From Tetrahymena thermophila SB210 (Eukaryota > Ciliophora > Oligohymenophorea > Hymenostomatida > Tetrahymenidae): 64,000 nt of DNA. The notes under the pieces are model-generated. The model did not search any database. It had not been told where the DNA came from and worked only from the letters and a program-made list of their open reading frames with translations. Position numbers and translations under genes: made by a program. The stretch lies in contig NW_002476434.1 in assembly GCF_000189635.1 (NCBI RefSeq), positions 744,001 through 808,000 on the forward strand, given 5' to 3'. Shown piece by piece: positions 35,916 through 48,293 of the stretch; within the stretch, counting starts at the first letter, position 1, and every line of letters begins with the position of its first letter.

Positions 35916-37668
35916 TTTTTCTGTTATTGGTTGAATGTAATTTTTGATTATTTTAATTTTTTTTAATATCAATCAGATATCTACTTACCTACCTATTTAA
36001 TATACAAAAAATCTAATATCTTTTCATTTCTAATTAAATAACTAATGAGATTGTATAAAATCTAATTAATTTTTGATAAATTCTAACTAGCATATTGATA
36101 TAATCTTAGATAAACTAAGCGCTAAAATAGCTCTGATTAATTTTAAGAGGATAATAAAAGTGTTTCTCTTATCCCATCTCTTGATAAAATAGATAAATGC
36201 ATTTAATTCCTAATATCAATAATCATTATTTATTTTTACAAAAAAACTAGGAATCTTATAAATTATTAATGGTTTCAATTTACTTTTTTATAAGCATAAA
36301 AACTAATAATGACTGAATTAAATTTCAAATAATTTTTTTTTTTAATAAATATAACTTTAATAGCAGTATGTATAAATAAACTATTGAGCAAAGAAGTAAA
36401 TAAATTTTTAGAGTATTGTAATTTTTTGACTTTCATATTTTTTCAATTTTTTCATGAAATTAAAAACTCTTTATCAAAAAAAAATTATTAATTAGTTTAT
36501 AAAGAATATCAATTTTTTAAAAACACAATTTATTAATGACAAAATCGCTTTTATATAAAATTCCTTGAAAAAATACATATAATTATTTATAATGCCAATT
36601 TTTATTTTTAACTTTGTTTTATTTTCATAATAATTAAGAATGACTAACTAAAATGATATCAAATAGTTAGCATATCTTATAACCATAAATATACCTTTCA
36701 TAACATATAATAAATATAAATTAATTATTGATAAAAGAAGAAAATTGAATAGATTCTTGTAATAAAATCACTTTCTTAGTTTTTTTTTTTAATTTTTCAT
36801 AAAATTAAAAATTCTTTATCAAAAAAAGCAAATTAATTAATTTGTAAAAAATCAAAAATAAGAAGACATTTTATTAATTACAAAATCACATTTAAAAAAA
36901 ATTAGTTTTCAAAAAATTTTACATATTGTGTGAGTTTTTGTTAATAATTATGTTTAAGAGCAAAGCTAATAAGAAGAAAACCTAATTAATTTATAGTTGA
37001 TATTTCTTATCATAAAATTTAATTGAATTGTATCAAATAAATCTAATCAAATATTTATTTAAAATTTAATTTTTATTTAATTGTTTTATTTAAAATTTTA
37101 TGAATTTGCTAAACTTAAAAAATCATGTTTTAAATTTAACTTTCTTCAACATCATGAAAATACTTTTTAAATAAGCCTATAAAATTTATTAATTAAAAAA
37201 TTAAAAGAATCTTAAAAAAATTATTCAATAATAACAACAAAAATTAATTAATGGTTTTTAATTGTTTTTTAAATTAAAATATTTTCAAATATTTATTTTT
37301 TAATAAAATGTGTTTGTTGATTTAATTAAATCAAAATTTTATTTATCTCAAATAAATCGTTTTGTTAAATTAACTTATAATCTTATACTCTATGATATTT
37401 TATTTGATTAATCCTTTACGAAATAAACCCTTCAAAAAATTATGATTGCTTAAATGTTTATTATTTAATATTTTATTCTAAGTTTTAAAATAAATTTAAA
37501 TCTTCTTCAAGAATTCTAATAACTAATTTTTATTTATTTATTTAATTATCTATTATTAATTTTATTTCATAAGAACCTATTTTTAAAGTATTCACTAAAG
37601 TATAAACAAAAATAGAAAAACGATATAAGATATGCAATAAGCTTCGTAAATCATAGTAATTTTAATTC
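35916..37668. other. Intergenic AT-rich spacer with a duplicated segment
   Basis: About 1.75 kb with no gene seen. It contains two diverged copies of a 150-bp segment (36430-36590 and 36781-36930). Confidence 0.6.
36430..36930. repeat. Imperfect duplication, period about 350 bp
   Basis: Both copies read TTTTTCAT.AAATTAAAAA.TCTTTATCAAAAA, then TTAATTA, TTTATTAAT.ACAAAATC and TACATAT/TACATATT, in the same order and spacing. The copies are too diverged to be recent. Confidence 0.6.
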
Positions 37669-38352
37669 TCAATGTATGTTAGTGAAGTGGTAAGGAAGAT
37701 CCTTGTGATCAAAGAATTCACGAGTAACATTATCCTTAGTGATATTTACAAGTCTAATAATACCACCTGAAGAACCATCTCTACTCATAGCATGAGCAAG
37801 GGCAGTTTTTACAAGTTTTTTAGCTGATTCAAGATCCATATTTGGTCTAAAGTTAGCATCAACATAACTGAAAATAAAACCACTACCACTACCACCGATA
37901 GCTACTTATTACTTAATGCAACTGCCACTGGGTTAACAAGCATAGATAGAAGGACCTTCATTATCATCAATACCAGCAACTATAACTGCAGCACTTAAAT
38001 TATCTTAATATTAATAAATCAAGTTTGAGAAGAGCTTGGCAGCAGTCTTAACAGTGGGTCTTCTTTGCAATTCCATTGAGTGAACATCTAAATAATAACG
38101 AACATATGAGCAAAGAGTTTGGGTATCAGCTGCGCTACCACTTCTTAAACAGTAAATACGTTCATGTAAATAATCAACTTTATCTTAAGCTCTATCGGCA
38201 ATGTAAGATCCTGAAGTGGTACGTGAGTCAGCGCCGACTAAAACACCACCATCATAAACTAAAGCCATAATAGAAGTTCCTGTTGATTCTGCATGCTTGT
38301 AATCAAAAGGATCGGGGAGCATTTAAATATCTGATTGGACTGTTTTGAACAT
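37669..38352 (-). CDS. PSMB6: 20S proteasome catalytic subunit beta1 (PSMB6-type)
   Basis: Single exon in this model, 227 residues. The 25-residue propeptide ends in STG and is followed by Thr26 (mature Thr1) in [20 protein letters not shown], the active-site nucleophile. Asp17 and Lys33 of the mature numbering are present ([19 protein letters not shown]). [27 protein letters not shown] and [18 protein letters not shown] match eukaryotic beta1 (caspase-like activity), and length agrees. It cleaves peptide bonds inside the 20S core after autocatalytic removal of the propeptide. An AG immediately upstream (ATTTATAG) could be an acceptor, so a further 5' exon is possible, but the ATG used gives a normal propeptide. 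The stop is TGA directly after NIH. Confidence 0.97.
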
Positions 38353-39946
38353 TTCTTTCTTAAAAATATCTATAAATAAATAAATAATTAATTAATTAAT
38401 GATTTTGAGTAATGAATATTTTCTTTTCTTGCTAAATATTTGCTGTTTTTATGTAATAAATATGGTAATCTATATTTTTATTTATTGAATTTAGTGTAGA
38501 TTATCTTAAGAATAATTTTTATTTCTTGAATTAGTCTTACTTGACTTTTTTTTGAATCTACTTAACTGAGTTCTTTATATGTATGTATGTTTGCTTGATT
38601 GCTTTCTTCACCTACTTATTTATTTATTGGTGTGATTGCTTTGACTATTAATTTTTTGATATTTTTTAATAATTAATTAAGAGATTTGCATGTATGTTAT
38701 TAATATAATCAATCATGTGTTTGTTTTATTTCACATTCCAATAAGAATAGTTTGTTTTATTTATCAATTTAAAAACAAGGGCAGATAGATACCTTCTTTT
38801 CTTCTTATTTTATTTGATTGATTCTTTTATTTTTAAATTTCGGATATCTTTTCAAAATATAAATACATATTTACATACATATCTCAGTTCATTTATTACA
38901 TTTTTTCATTATTTTTTTGCATACTATTTGTTAAGAATGTATGCATAATATCTTAAGATCAGATAATATTTTGTTTTTTTCATCTTCGTTTTCTTAATAT
39001 CTTCTTCAATCTCAATTATTTACTATCTTTATTTATATTAAATAAACTTGTATTCATTATTTATATGCATTTTAAATTATTTTAGCTGTTTAACAATGCT
39101 CTAAACGATCTATCTATACTTCAAAAATTTTAATTCTAAATTTAATTAATATTAATTAAATGATTTTTTAAGCATTTAGATGAAATTCTATTATTTTATT
39201 TATTAAAATTATTTTTTTTAATCTATCAATTAAAATTAACTCCTTCTCACTTGTTTAATTATTTATTTATTTATCAAGCTATTTAAATAAATAATAAAAC
39301 TTTTTTCAAAATATTTAGTTTTTAATTTTTAATTGCATAACAAATTAATCATAAAAATTCAATTTTTAATAAAATTTATCATAATAATTATTTTTTCTTA
39401 TTTTTATAAAACAGTTTAAACAAAATACACAATTAAATTAATTAATTTAATTAATTCTTTAAATTATATAAAAATAAACTTGCTTATTTAAATATTTTTA
39501 TTTTAATTATTCTTTAAGCTATTTTAGTTTTGCAAGTGATCAATTTACAAAATCAATATATTTAATAATCCATAGTTTTGCATAAGCTATCACATTATTG
39601 GCACATTTGCACATTTAATTGCTATCAAGATAAAATTTGTTATTAAGTAAATCTAATATTTAAAATGTTTTAATGAGCTATTAATAAAAATTTTAACAAA
39701 AAGAAATTTCGAAAAAATATAATTTTAGTTATATTTAGAATTTAATAATAAATGCTTTATATGTCTGATAACATAAAAAAAAAATTATGATAGGCATATT
39801 GTTTGTTTTTTTGTTTGATAAATTTTGTAAATATTATTAAAAATTTAATTTATTATTTTTGAGGTCATTAATTTTTGATAATACATAATTTTAATCTGCA
39901 ATATTCTTAATAATAAATACATACATAGATAGATAGATATTTGGAA
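38353..39946. promoter_or_regulatory. Divergent intergenic region (promoter space)
   Basis: About 1.6 kb between the proteasome and SANT genes. It is T-rich near the proteasome gene and carries short tetranucleotide runs (GTAT near 38579-38590, TAGA at 39925-39939). No defined element recognised. Confidence 0.45.
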
Positions 39947-40963
39947 ATGTAGGAAAATAGTGATAAGCAAAATATTTTAAAAATATAAGATGAATGGCAA
40001 AAGGGATTTTTTGACAAGCTCAAAGAATTAGGTGTAGATTAATTAAATAATTAAGATAATTTACTTGCTATCAATGGGGATCTTTCATAGTATATTTTTA
40101 AAGTAGAAGATATCAAAAAATTCAACTATTTATAATTAGACAGATTTTAAATAATAAAGAAGAGCCTATCCAAAACGAAGAAAATACTTTAAGAGGAACT
40201 GTTAATGATATATTGGTAATACATAATTCTTATCAGATAAATATTTTGTTCAAAATTGTTATTTAAATTTAGAAAAAAAAGAAAAAGCATAAAGAAAATA
40301 AAAATTAAACAATAAAGCTGTCAGAAGATTAGGATTCGCCTAAAAAATCAAAGCTTAATAGCAAATAGTGGAAATAAGACGAACTTAAAAAGTTTTATAA
40401 AGTAATTACTATTATATGAAAATTAAATATTGAATAAGAAATAATTAATAGGGCTTGAAGACTTATGGTTTAAATTTTTAATTGATAAGTGATTATATGA
40501 AAACTAAGACTATGAAATAAGTTAGAGTAATTAATTATTTTTAAGAAGTCATCCTTAAAAAAACAAAGAATAATTAAGTAAAAATATAATAGGGAGTGTA
40601 AGAAAAATAAAAAACTCATTGATGAAACACTTAAATACTATGATGAGACGGGATAAAAAAAGGCAAGAAAAATAATTAAAGCTAAGTTCAATTAACTCAA
40701 AAGGCTTAATAGTAATTTATAAAGCTAAAAAAGTTTAGAGTAGCTTTCACAAATACCATCAAACAGCTACTAGCTATCAAAATCTGAAAGTGTAAACTCA
40801 GCTTTTGATGTAAATTTAAAATATTAATTAGTTCTAATAATGTTATCAATTTAATAATATTTTTTAGTTTATGGACTAATAAATAGCTAATATTTGCAAG
40901 AAAAAAATGGAAGAAAAGGAAAATTAAAATAATTCTTAAGAAAACTCTAAAGAAACAAAGTGA
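39947..40963 (+). CDS. BDP1: SANT-domain protein resembling TFIIIB subunit Bdp1
   Basis: Six exons (39947-40089, 40140-40215, 40273-40401, 40452-40526, 40579-40809, 40868-40963) give 249 residues, and all phases agree. A lysine-rich stretch (KKKKHKENKNQ) precedes a SANT domain at about residues 103-155: KQWKQDELKKFYKGLKTYGL, NFQLISDYMKTKTMKQVRQK and YNRECKKNKKLIDETLKYYD. This pattern (W...EL..FY..L..YG..F.LI...M..KT..Q...K..RE.KKN..LID..L) is that of the Bdp1/B'' SANT, including the basic segment after helix 3. Bdp1 stabilises TFIIIB on RNA polymerase III promoters. The protein is much shorter than yeast or human Bdp1, so another SANT regulator cannot be excluded. The tail is Q/K-rich and ends QENSKETK. 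Confidence 0.7.
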
Positions 40964-41790
40964 TATTTATTGACTGTAAATATGAAGAAAGCTAAAAGAA
41001 TGAGATTATATTAAAAAAAAATTAATTAATTAAAACTAATATTATGTTTAAAAAATTCCAATTAACTAACTATACATTTATAAATTATAATCCTTCTATA
41101 CAACTATTTTATGTATTACTTACTGTTTTAAAATATCAATTATCAAAAAATTATCTCTGATTTATTTTTATAAATAAAAGCTTTAAATTAGAATATCATT
41201 CAAAATTGAAAGTTTAATTTTTAATTTAAAATTAAAAAAATTCCAATCCATCATGATTAGCTAGCTGATTTATCCAACAATTTTTGAAATATCCACAAAA
41301 TAATCCAAGGCAAAATTTTATATCAACTTAGTTCTCTACTATTTATAGAAAGCTTAGAAAATATTCAATTTAACTTTATAATTTGATTTATACTAAAAAT
41401 CTTTTGAAATTTTAATTAAATGTTAATTTTAAATTCTCTTATTATTTTTAATTTTAATTTCAATAATTCTTATAAAAATATTTTTTATTAATTTATAATT
41501 TAATAACTAATTAATTTAGAATTTTAATAAAAAAATAAATAATTCAAAAAATTTATTTATTTTGGAAAAATTAAGACTTTAAGATCACATAAATAAGTTT
41601 AATAATTTTTTTATTAAGATTTCTTAATATGAAAGTTGTAAAATAATTGCTAACTCTAAATAATTATTATTCAGTAAATTTACATATAAACTTTATTTTA
41701 TAATAGTTTTTAAAATTTATTAAATATATAATATTGTACAAAAGGTTTAATACATACTTCTAATTTTAGTCAATTAACTCACTTTTTATC
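40964..41790. other. Convergent intergenic spacer
   Basis: About 830 bp, A/T-rich. No gene seen. Confidence 0.6.
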
Positions 41791-44700
41791 TCAAGACTGT
41801 GCATTAAAAGCTTCTACATTATAATTAAGATCAGAGTTACCATAAATTTTATTTGTAATAGCTTAAAATGCAATATCAATTTCTTCTTTTTTGTTATTAG
41901 TTTTTATGAATATTCCGTTCTTTGTTTTTTCACAATATTATCTGAAAATCTTGGTCGCATATTTGTCTAAACCACAACCAATTATCATTATATTCACATC
42001 AGATTAACTCAGCATTTACATTAATTCTGGTTCTGAAATTTTAGAACAGCTATCACCACCATCCGTGAATATAACAATCCATTTTGAGTGGTCCTTAGGT
42101 ACAGCTTTTTAGAACAGTTTTATTGCTGTGTAAATAGCTTATCTTACTGCAGACTCTCCTTCTGGACAAATTTTTAAAAAGCTTTTAATTGAATTTCTTA
42201 AGAAAATAGTGTTATTTTCTTTTTCATTTAACTCAAATATCACATCCACATTTTCATTAAACTTAATAAATGCTACTCTATCATCGTTTTACACATAGTT
42301 ATCAAAAATTTGTAAAAATTTCTTGACAGCAATATATTTTTAAGACCTAGCTTAACGCTAATTTTTATTTGATCCAATTTTTTCCTTATTTTCTGTTTTG
42401 CCACTTTCATCTTCATCAGTGTCATCAGCATCCAATTCGTTTTCTTCACTACCTATTACTTTGTGTCTCATACTATAAGAAAAATCTGCGATAATTACAA
42501 TATCTTTCCACTTTTTTTCAAAATTATTTTTAATTAGTTTTAACAATCCAGGAGCCTAATCTATTAAATTTTCTTATTCTAGTATCTCTTTGATATTTTT
42601 TAGACACTATTCTCTTACAGCTGGATCATAGGTTCTTCCAATTCTCAGGCATTCATTAAAAGATTCAAGGGATTTTTTATAGTAGAATATTTATTTGAAG
42701 AATAGCCCAGATTGCAGCTTTAAGTGTTACTCAACAATTTCTGGTGGAATATCATTCTTGAAATTTTCATTAAACAATTCATACTTTTATCTATAATTCG
42801 TAAGACTATTTTCAGCAAGGTATAGCTTCTTAAATGCTTCCTTAAGCATAATAAATTAATTGTTTTTGTCATTTTGCTAAAGGTAATAAATAGCTTTCTC
42901 AATATGCGCTTGAACGATTTTCAGAATATTAAATATATAACGACTTTTATCTTTGCCATCAAGTCTCTCGGTTAGTCTCAAACTATTTATTTTAAATAAA
43001 ATTAATATAACGAAGTAAAATTTAGGAAAATTTACTAATCTATGCAGTTGCTAAGATACTCTTGTTTAGTTTATTAGTTTGTGCTGATGTAGTACCCTTG
43101 CAAATATGCACTAGCCAGCTAATAAGATCTATTTGCAATAACTTGTTCATATAAGTGTTTATTCGCAGTGCAAACAAGAATAGGATCCTTGCTTTCCTTA
43201 CGACTCTTAAATTAATTATAAAAATGGTAGTTATAAGTATAGTCGTATGGTTTTAGAGATTCATAACCATTGAAGGGTCTAACCTTGTAGAATGAAAATA
43301 TATTCTCTACTAATAATAATTCCATAAGATCTCTCTCTGCTAATTAAAATGCTTGCTTGTAAGAGCTGATAGCTTCTTCTATTCTACCTAGTTTCATATT
43401 GATATTACCCATATTATTAAGTACTATACCCATACCTTTTCTATTATCTAGCTTCTCAAACATAAGGAAAGCATTTGAATATTTAATTAGAGTTTCCGCA
43501 GTAAGTCCATCATAGTATTTATCATCGCCATATACAATTATTTAATTTAAAAAATCAAAGTTCTTGTATAGTTAATCTATTTCTTACCAGTGCTCTGTTT
43601 GTTTTAAACATTAAGATTCAAAAAAGAATTTAATAAAATTTCAATTTACTATCAGTATCGTTTCGGACGTTCACATACAACGAGCGATTAGCTATTTCCT
43701 TTACTTTATCTTTCAACAAATTAATAGGCTAAGTAACGTGATCAGAGTATTGATATATGTAATAAATTATAAAAACACAGAGAATTATTAACACAACTAT
43801 TCCAATAATAAGCAACTAAGACATGCTTTATTTAATGTCTGTAATAGTAGATTAAAATATTGAAGAGCTTTGAGGAATTTTAGTTATTGCAGTAAATGCT
43901 ATATTCCCTAAAATTAAAAATAAAATAATTAATATTAATCAAATCTAATAAATTTTTTTACTTCTTTAATTAATTAAACAAGTGTTTTAAAATAATAAAA
44001 AATGAATAAAACTATTTTTAAAACTTTTTTAATTAAATTTAAACAATTTAATTCTATTTTTCCTTTTATTTTTCTAAAAATCTTTAAGGAATCCTTAAAA
44101 TTTGATGAATATTTTTGAAATTTAACTTTGCAATAGAATAAAATATTTTTTAACAATTTATTTTCATAAAAAAAAATATTTATTTACCTTGATTTGTTGA
44201 AATAGCTGAATTTAATTTTTGTTTAATTGAAAAAATAGATATTTAATATTAGTCATTCCCATTCTAGTAACTGCTTGTAGCTAAATAGTCGTTGGTATAA
44301 TCTGAGTAAAACTTATTGAATTGATTATAGAAATTTTATGCATCTGCAGATTAGTCATACCAAGGAACATTAAATTCTGTTTTCCAAAAATTTTATTTCA
44401 CTGACATAGTTTAAAAATCCAAATACACTAAAGGTTTGTAAAGCTCTGTAGGAGTATTTATTTAGCTAACTTATGTGACATATACATGATCTATTCCTTT
44501 TCCTTAAAGTGATTGTAAGAAACTTAATGTAAACTTTATGTAATTAGTACACACTGAACCACAAAAATCACTAGGATTATATTGAGAGCATCTAGGATCA
44601 CTAGGATTAGTAATACAATATTCTTGATAGTTAATTTAAAGTTCTCCACATATCAGAGCAATACAGTCAGTTACGATAATAACTTCTTTGGTCAAAAATG

Positions 44701-45670
44701 TTTATACCTGATAAGTAAAAAAAAATCTAGATTAATTCAATTAATAGATTTATTTAGTAGCGCCATTAGCTAGAAGCGCATTTTGTGTTAATGGTGAACT
44801 TGGATTATCAGCTTATGCAGGAAATGAAAATAATAATTAGTTTGGACCCTCAAAAAGAACTATGTTAATATTATATAAGTCAACATCAGTTTTTACAGCT
44901 CTTAACATACCAAACAGTCCCAATGTAATTTAATAAATATAAGAGTCAAACCCTGGCAAGATTGTGGTTAAAGTAGGTTAATAGGGATAAATCCATATTA
45001 TCTATCCTAAATCGTATTTTAATAGGCTACTATATACGTTTGACTATGGATCTTTCATTGCTGAAGGATTAAATAATGCTAGATGGACAGCAATCTTTGT
45101 AAAGTCTGCATTTGGGTTCGTATTTTTTTAGTTAAAAATACTTAAAAGCTGCTTATATACTTTTTGACTTTTATCAGTTTCTTATTATATGAGATTAATA
45201 TATGCATTACCATAATGTAAGCCCATAGCTCTAGTAAAATCAATCTGCACCTTACCAATTTCTTCTGTAGTTGTTTCGCTTATGTGATCAGAAAGTAAAA
45301 TAGCTAAAAAATAATTCATAACACCTGTGAAAACAATACCAGAAAGAAGAAAGAAAAGAATAATGCAAACTATTTTCAGTTTAAGCCTATCCCAGCTTTT
45401 TTTTCCAGGCTAATTAATTTAGCTGTCATTGCTATTTGAGGACATTTTTTTTTTCGAATCAATATTTTTTTGTGTTTATAGCATAGTATTCTGTTAATTA
45501 TCAGAGTCTAGTTGGTTCAAGCCATTTTTAGAACTATCTAATGAAAATTCAATTTGTTTTTGCTTTTTTTACAATTTTTCTATATCTATTACTACATTAT
45601 CTTGTTTTTATTTTTTTACATATAAACTAGATTACTTCTAATCTTCTAATTCTATTAACTGCTACTTCAT
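41791..45670 (-). CDS. Two-pass sensor-like protein with TPR and VWA domains
   Basis: Exons 45670-44188, 43907-43650, 43594-43036 and 42982-41791 give 1163 residues. The order is: polar Q/K-rich cytoplasmic start; TM1 near residue 98 (IVCIILFFLLSGIVFTGVMN); a 400-residue outer domain containing cysteines (CITNPSDPRCSQ, DFCGSVC); TM2 (LLIIGIVVLIILCVFIIYYI); a HAMP-like linker (YSDHVTQPINLLKDKVKEIA); TPR repeats at about 600-760 (GIVLNNMGNINMKLGRIEEA, ISSYKQAFQLAERDL); and a von Willebrand A domain at about 928-1150. The VWA MIDAS motif DFSYS starts at Asp933, with the Thr/Asp parts (FTDGGDS) present. An acidic insert (SEENELDADDTDEDESG) follows MIDAS strand 1. The layout resembles a membrane sensor with a periplasmic-like ligand domain and an internal adhesion or scaffold output. 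No kinase or cyclase is present. Role unknown. Confidence 0.82.
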
Positions 45671-46481
45671 TTATAATTAATGTTTTGTTATCTTTTATTT
45701 ATAATCAAATTAGAAATTTGATTCTTTTATTTGTCTTAATTTTGATATACTTGATTGGTGGCAATACAATACAAAAAGTAAAAAGGGCTTTAAAAAAAAT
45801 AAATAAAAATCCAACCAAATACGAAGTATTTAATGATAATTATGAGTACAAATACATATATATTTATAATCAATTTTTCTGAAATATTATTAAATTCATG
45901 ATAAATACTTATTTATATCGTTTATAATTCTTAAATACTATTGATATTCACCACATTTTAAATGCCTAATCTTATAAAGGAATTACTTCTATTTCTTAAA
46001 TCTTTCATTTCTATTTTAAGTTTATGGTAAAATAAGTTTCTATAAGAAATGCCCAACAATTTACTTAAAAATTGGTTTGACATATTTTTAATAATTTTTT
46101 AATCTTTAAAATACTTAAAAATAAATTTTTAAAAATAGCTGTTAAGTTTTATTTGAAATAATTTAAACCCTAACAAGCTATTTATCTGATTGAAAAACAA
46201 CTTTAGAATATAAAGGAAACTATGAAATATTAAATATAAACAAATATTTTGCTCAAATTATCGCAAATATGAGAATAATATTATAAAAGTATTAATAATC
46301 TCGACATTCTACTTTCAAAAAGCTATTTTTGAAATTCAAAATACAATTTAAATAAATTAAAAGCTTATTGTAAATTCTCAAGCAATCGCATTAATTTTTT
46401 TAAAGAAGTTGATCGATCATTTAAAGAATCTAGACTTTATTATTGAAATTTTAATTGATTTTTTTAATTTTATTATTTTTT
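45671..46481. other. Intergenic spacer
   Basis: About 810 bp. An open frame on the plus strand (45685-45882) has no ATG and is not accepted. Otherwise A/T-rich. Confidence 0.55.
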
Positions 46482-48293
46482 TCAATAGAAATCAATGACT
46501 ATATCGCTGTAAGGCAAATTCTCTAAACCATTAACAAATATAGAGCTAACTACAGATCTATTTAATTCATTTATTTAAAAAACTCCTACAGTATCTGTAT
46601 TTATACTTACAAAAGGTCTAAGTTTACATGAACCCTTTTAGTCTTTATAAATTAAAAATAATTTATCAACATCTCTTTATTTTACTACTAGCATATTTTA
46701 TATTGAAACTATTGCATCCACAAAACCTTTCACTTCCCAAGTGCCAACATACTACATAACTGGCATCTTCCAAACTTTGATTCTTTTATCTTTTAAATTG
46801 TTAAATAATTTATTTATTGTTTGCTTTAAAAACTGATAAATTTTAATATTTTTTTTACCTGTTGATGCTGTTATAACATAATTTGAATCTTTTAGGACTT
46901 TTACATCAACAACTTTTTCTTCATGGGCTTTATCTATTGGAGGCATTTCTGTCTTAGTTTTTATTTCATTTGAGTATAGTTTTCCAGCTTTATCTCCATA
47001 AATAATATATTTGTAATTACCATCTCTATTATCAAAAATTAAATTAACTTTTTATTAACATTTACATCAAATAAATTTTTACGTCCAAATATCAAAAGAA
47101 TAAACATAATATCCATTTGTATCTGTTGCATGAACTACTGATGAAGTAATTAAATCTATAATAAATACTTTGCTTCCTGATGCTACAGCAACTTAATTGT
47201 TGCAGCCTGGTACCTAAACTATAAGAGGACAACTAGAATATGAAGAAGGTATCTAAATTCTTTTTGTTACTTTCAGAGTTGCTATTTTTATATTAAAATT
47301 TTTATTATTTTCGAATAGCTTCATATAAAAATTTTGCTATTAAAATAATTAAAATTTACTTGGATTTATCAAATTCAAAGTATTATCGTTAGTTAGCCCA
47401 AGAAGGCAATTTAAACCTTATAAATATACTAAAGCTAACCATATTTTAGAATAAGAAGACTTAAGCACTTTCATACATGATAAATTTTAAGTGTTCCACA
47501 TTTTTATATATCCATCATGCGAAGCTGTATATAAATAATTATGATTTATGAGCACCATGCTTGATATGATATGTATATGAGCTTATTGTATTTTCTTATG
47601 GTAGGTAGAAGGAGAGATATCTAAATTCTCTATTTTTTTTAAATCTTCTTATAACAAATAACTTTAATGCATTTAAACTTCCTTTAAGCTTTCAGAAATA
47701 GTTTATTCAATTGAGTCCAACCTATTTTCATATATATCTAATTCGCTTAATCCTTTTTAATAGTTGTTAATTTTAATTAGTTCATTATCATCGTATGTAT
47801 AATTTATAAACTTAAAGGATATATCAATAAATTTTGTAAGAGTTTCACAAGAGAGAGCATCTTCATTATCTTGCATAGTAATAAAATCTTCTTGCTATTG
47901 CCTAAGAATTTCACTCATATTATAAATGTTATCTAAGTCTTTTTCATATTTTTGTTTTATTTAATGAGTTAAAATTTCTAAATTGGAAGCTAAATCTGTT
48001 ATCTTGAGCTAGAGAGATTAATACCTTTTATTTAACTATTTTCTCAAACATTCTATATGGTGGGAATATTGATATTCTTATTGACGGAATTTCATGATTT
48101 CATTGATGTACTATTCTATCCCCATAAACTTATGATTACAGTGCAAATTCTACAAACAATAAATGCAAATTAATCCTTTATTTTCACAATCTTTGTCAAG
48201 ACAGACTATGTTCTTTACTTGCTAATAATGTCCAGGAATCAAACACTTCAGTTCTTTTAAGTTTTTTATTTTTGATAATTGGCAATTCAACAT
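46482..48293 (-). CDS. B-box-like zinc finger, coiled-coil and WD40-type protein
   Basis: Exons 48293-47360, 47281-47083, 47025-46859 and 46789-46482 give 535 residues. The N-terminus holds a compact Cys/His cluster (NIVCLDKDCENKGLICIYCL then QNLHCNHKF), spaced like a B-box zinc finger (C..DC...G..C..C...H..H). Residues about 80-230 are helical, Q/K/E-rich and coiled-coil. The C-terminal half shows beta-propeller blades: LYTASHDGYIKMWNTQNLSC, GSKVFIIDLITSSVVH, NYVITASTDKRIKVWKMPVM and FINGL-type ends. Such proteins often act as ubiquitin-linked or scaffold adaptors. No RING finger is seen. The frame is open upstream of the chosen ATG for about 45 helical codons (e.g. DLLNRSKIAQAFKNLYKIYQ), so a missing first exon is likely. 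Confidence 0.78.

Noticed and set aside
45685-45882. Small plus-strand ORF with an N-terminal hydrophobic segment
   Set aside because: It begins at TTG with no ATG available and immediately abuts the start of the divergent sensor gene. No further support.
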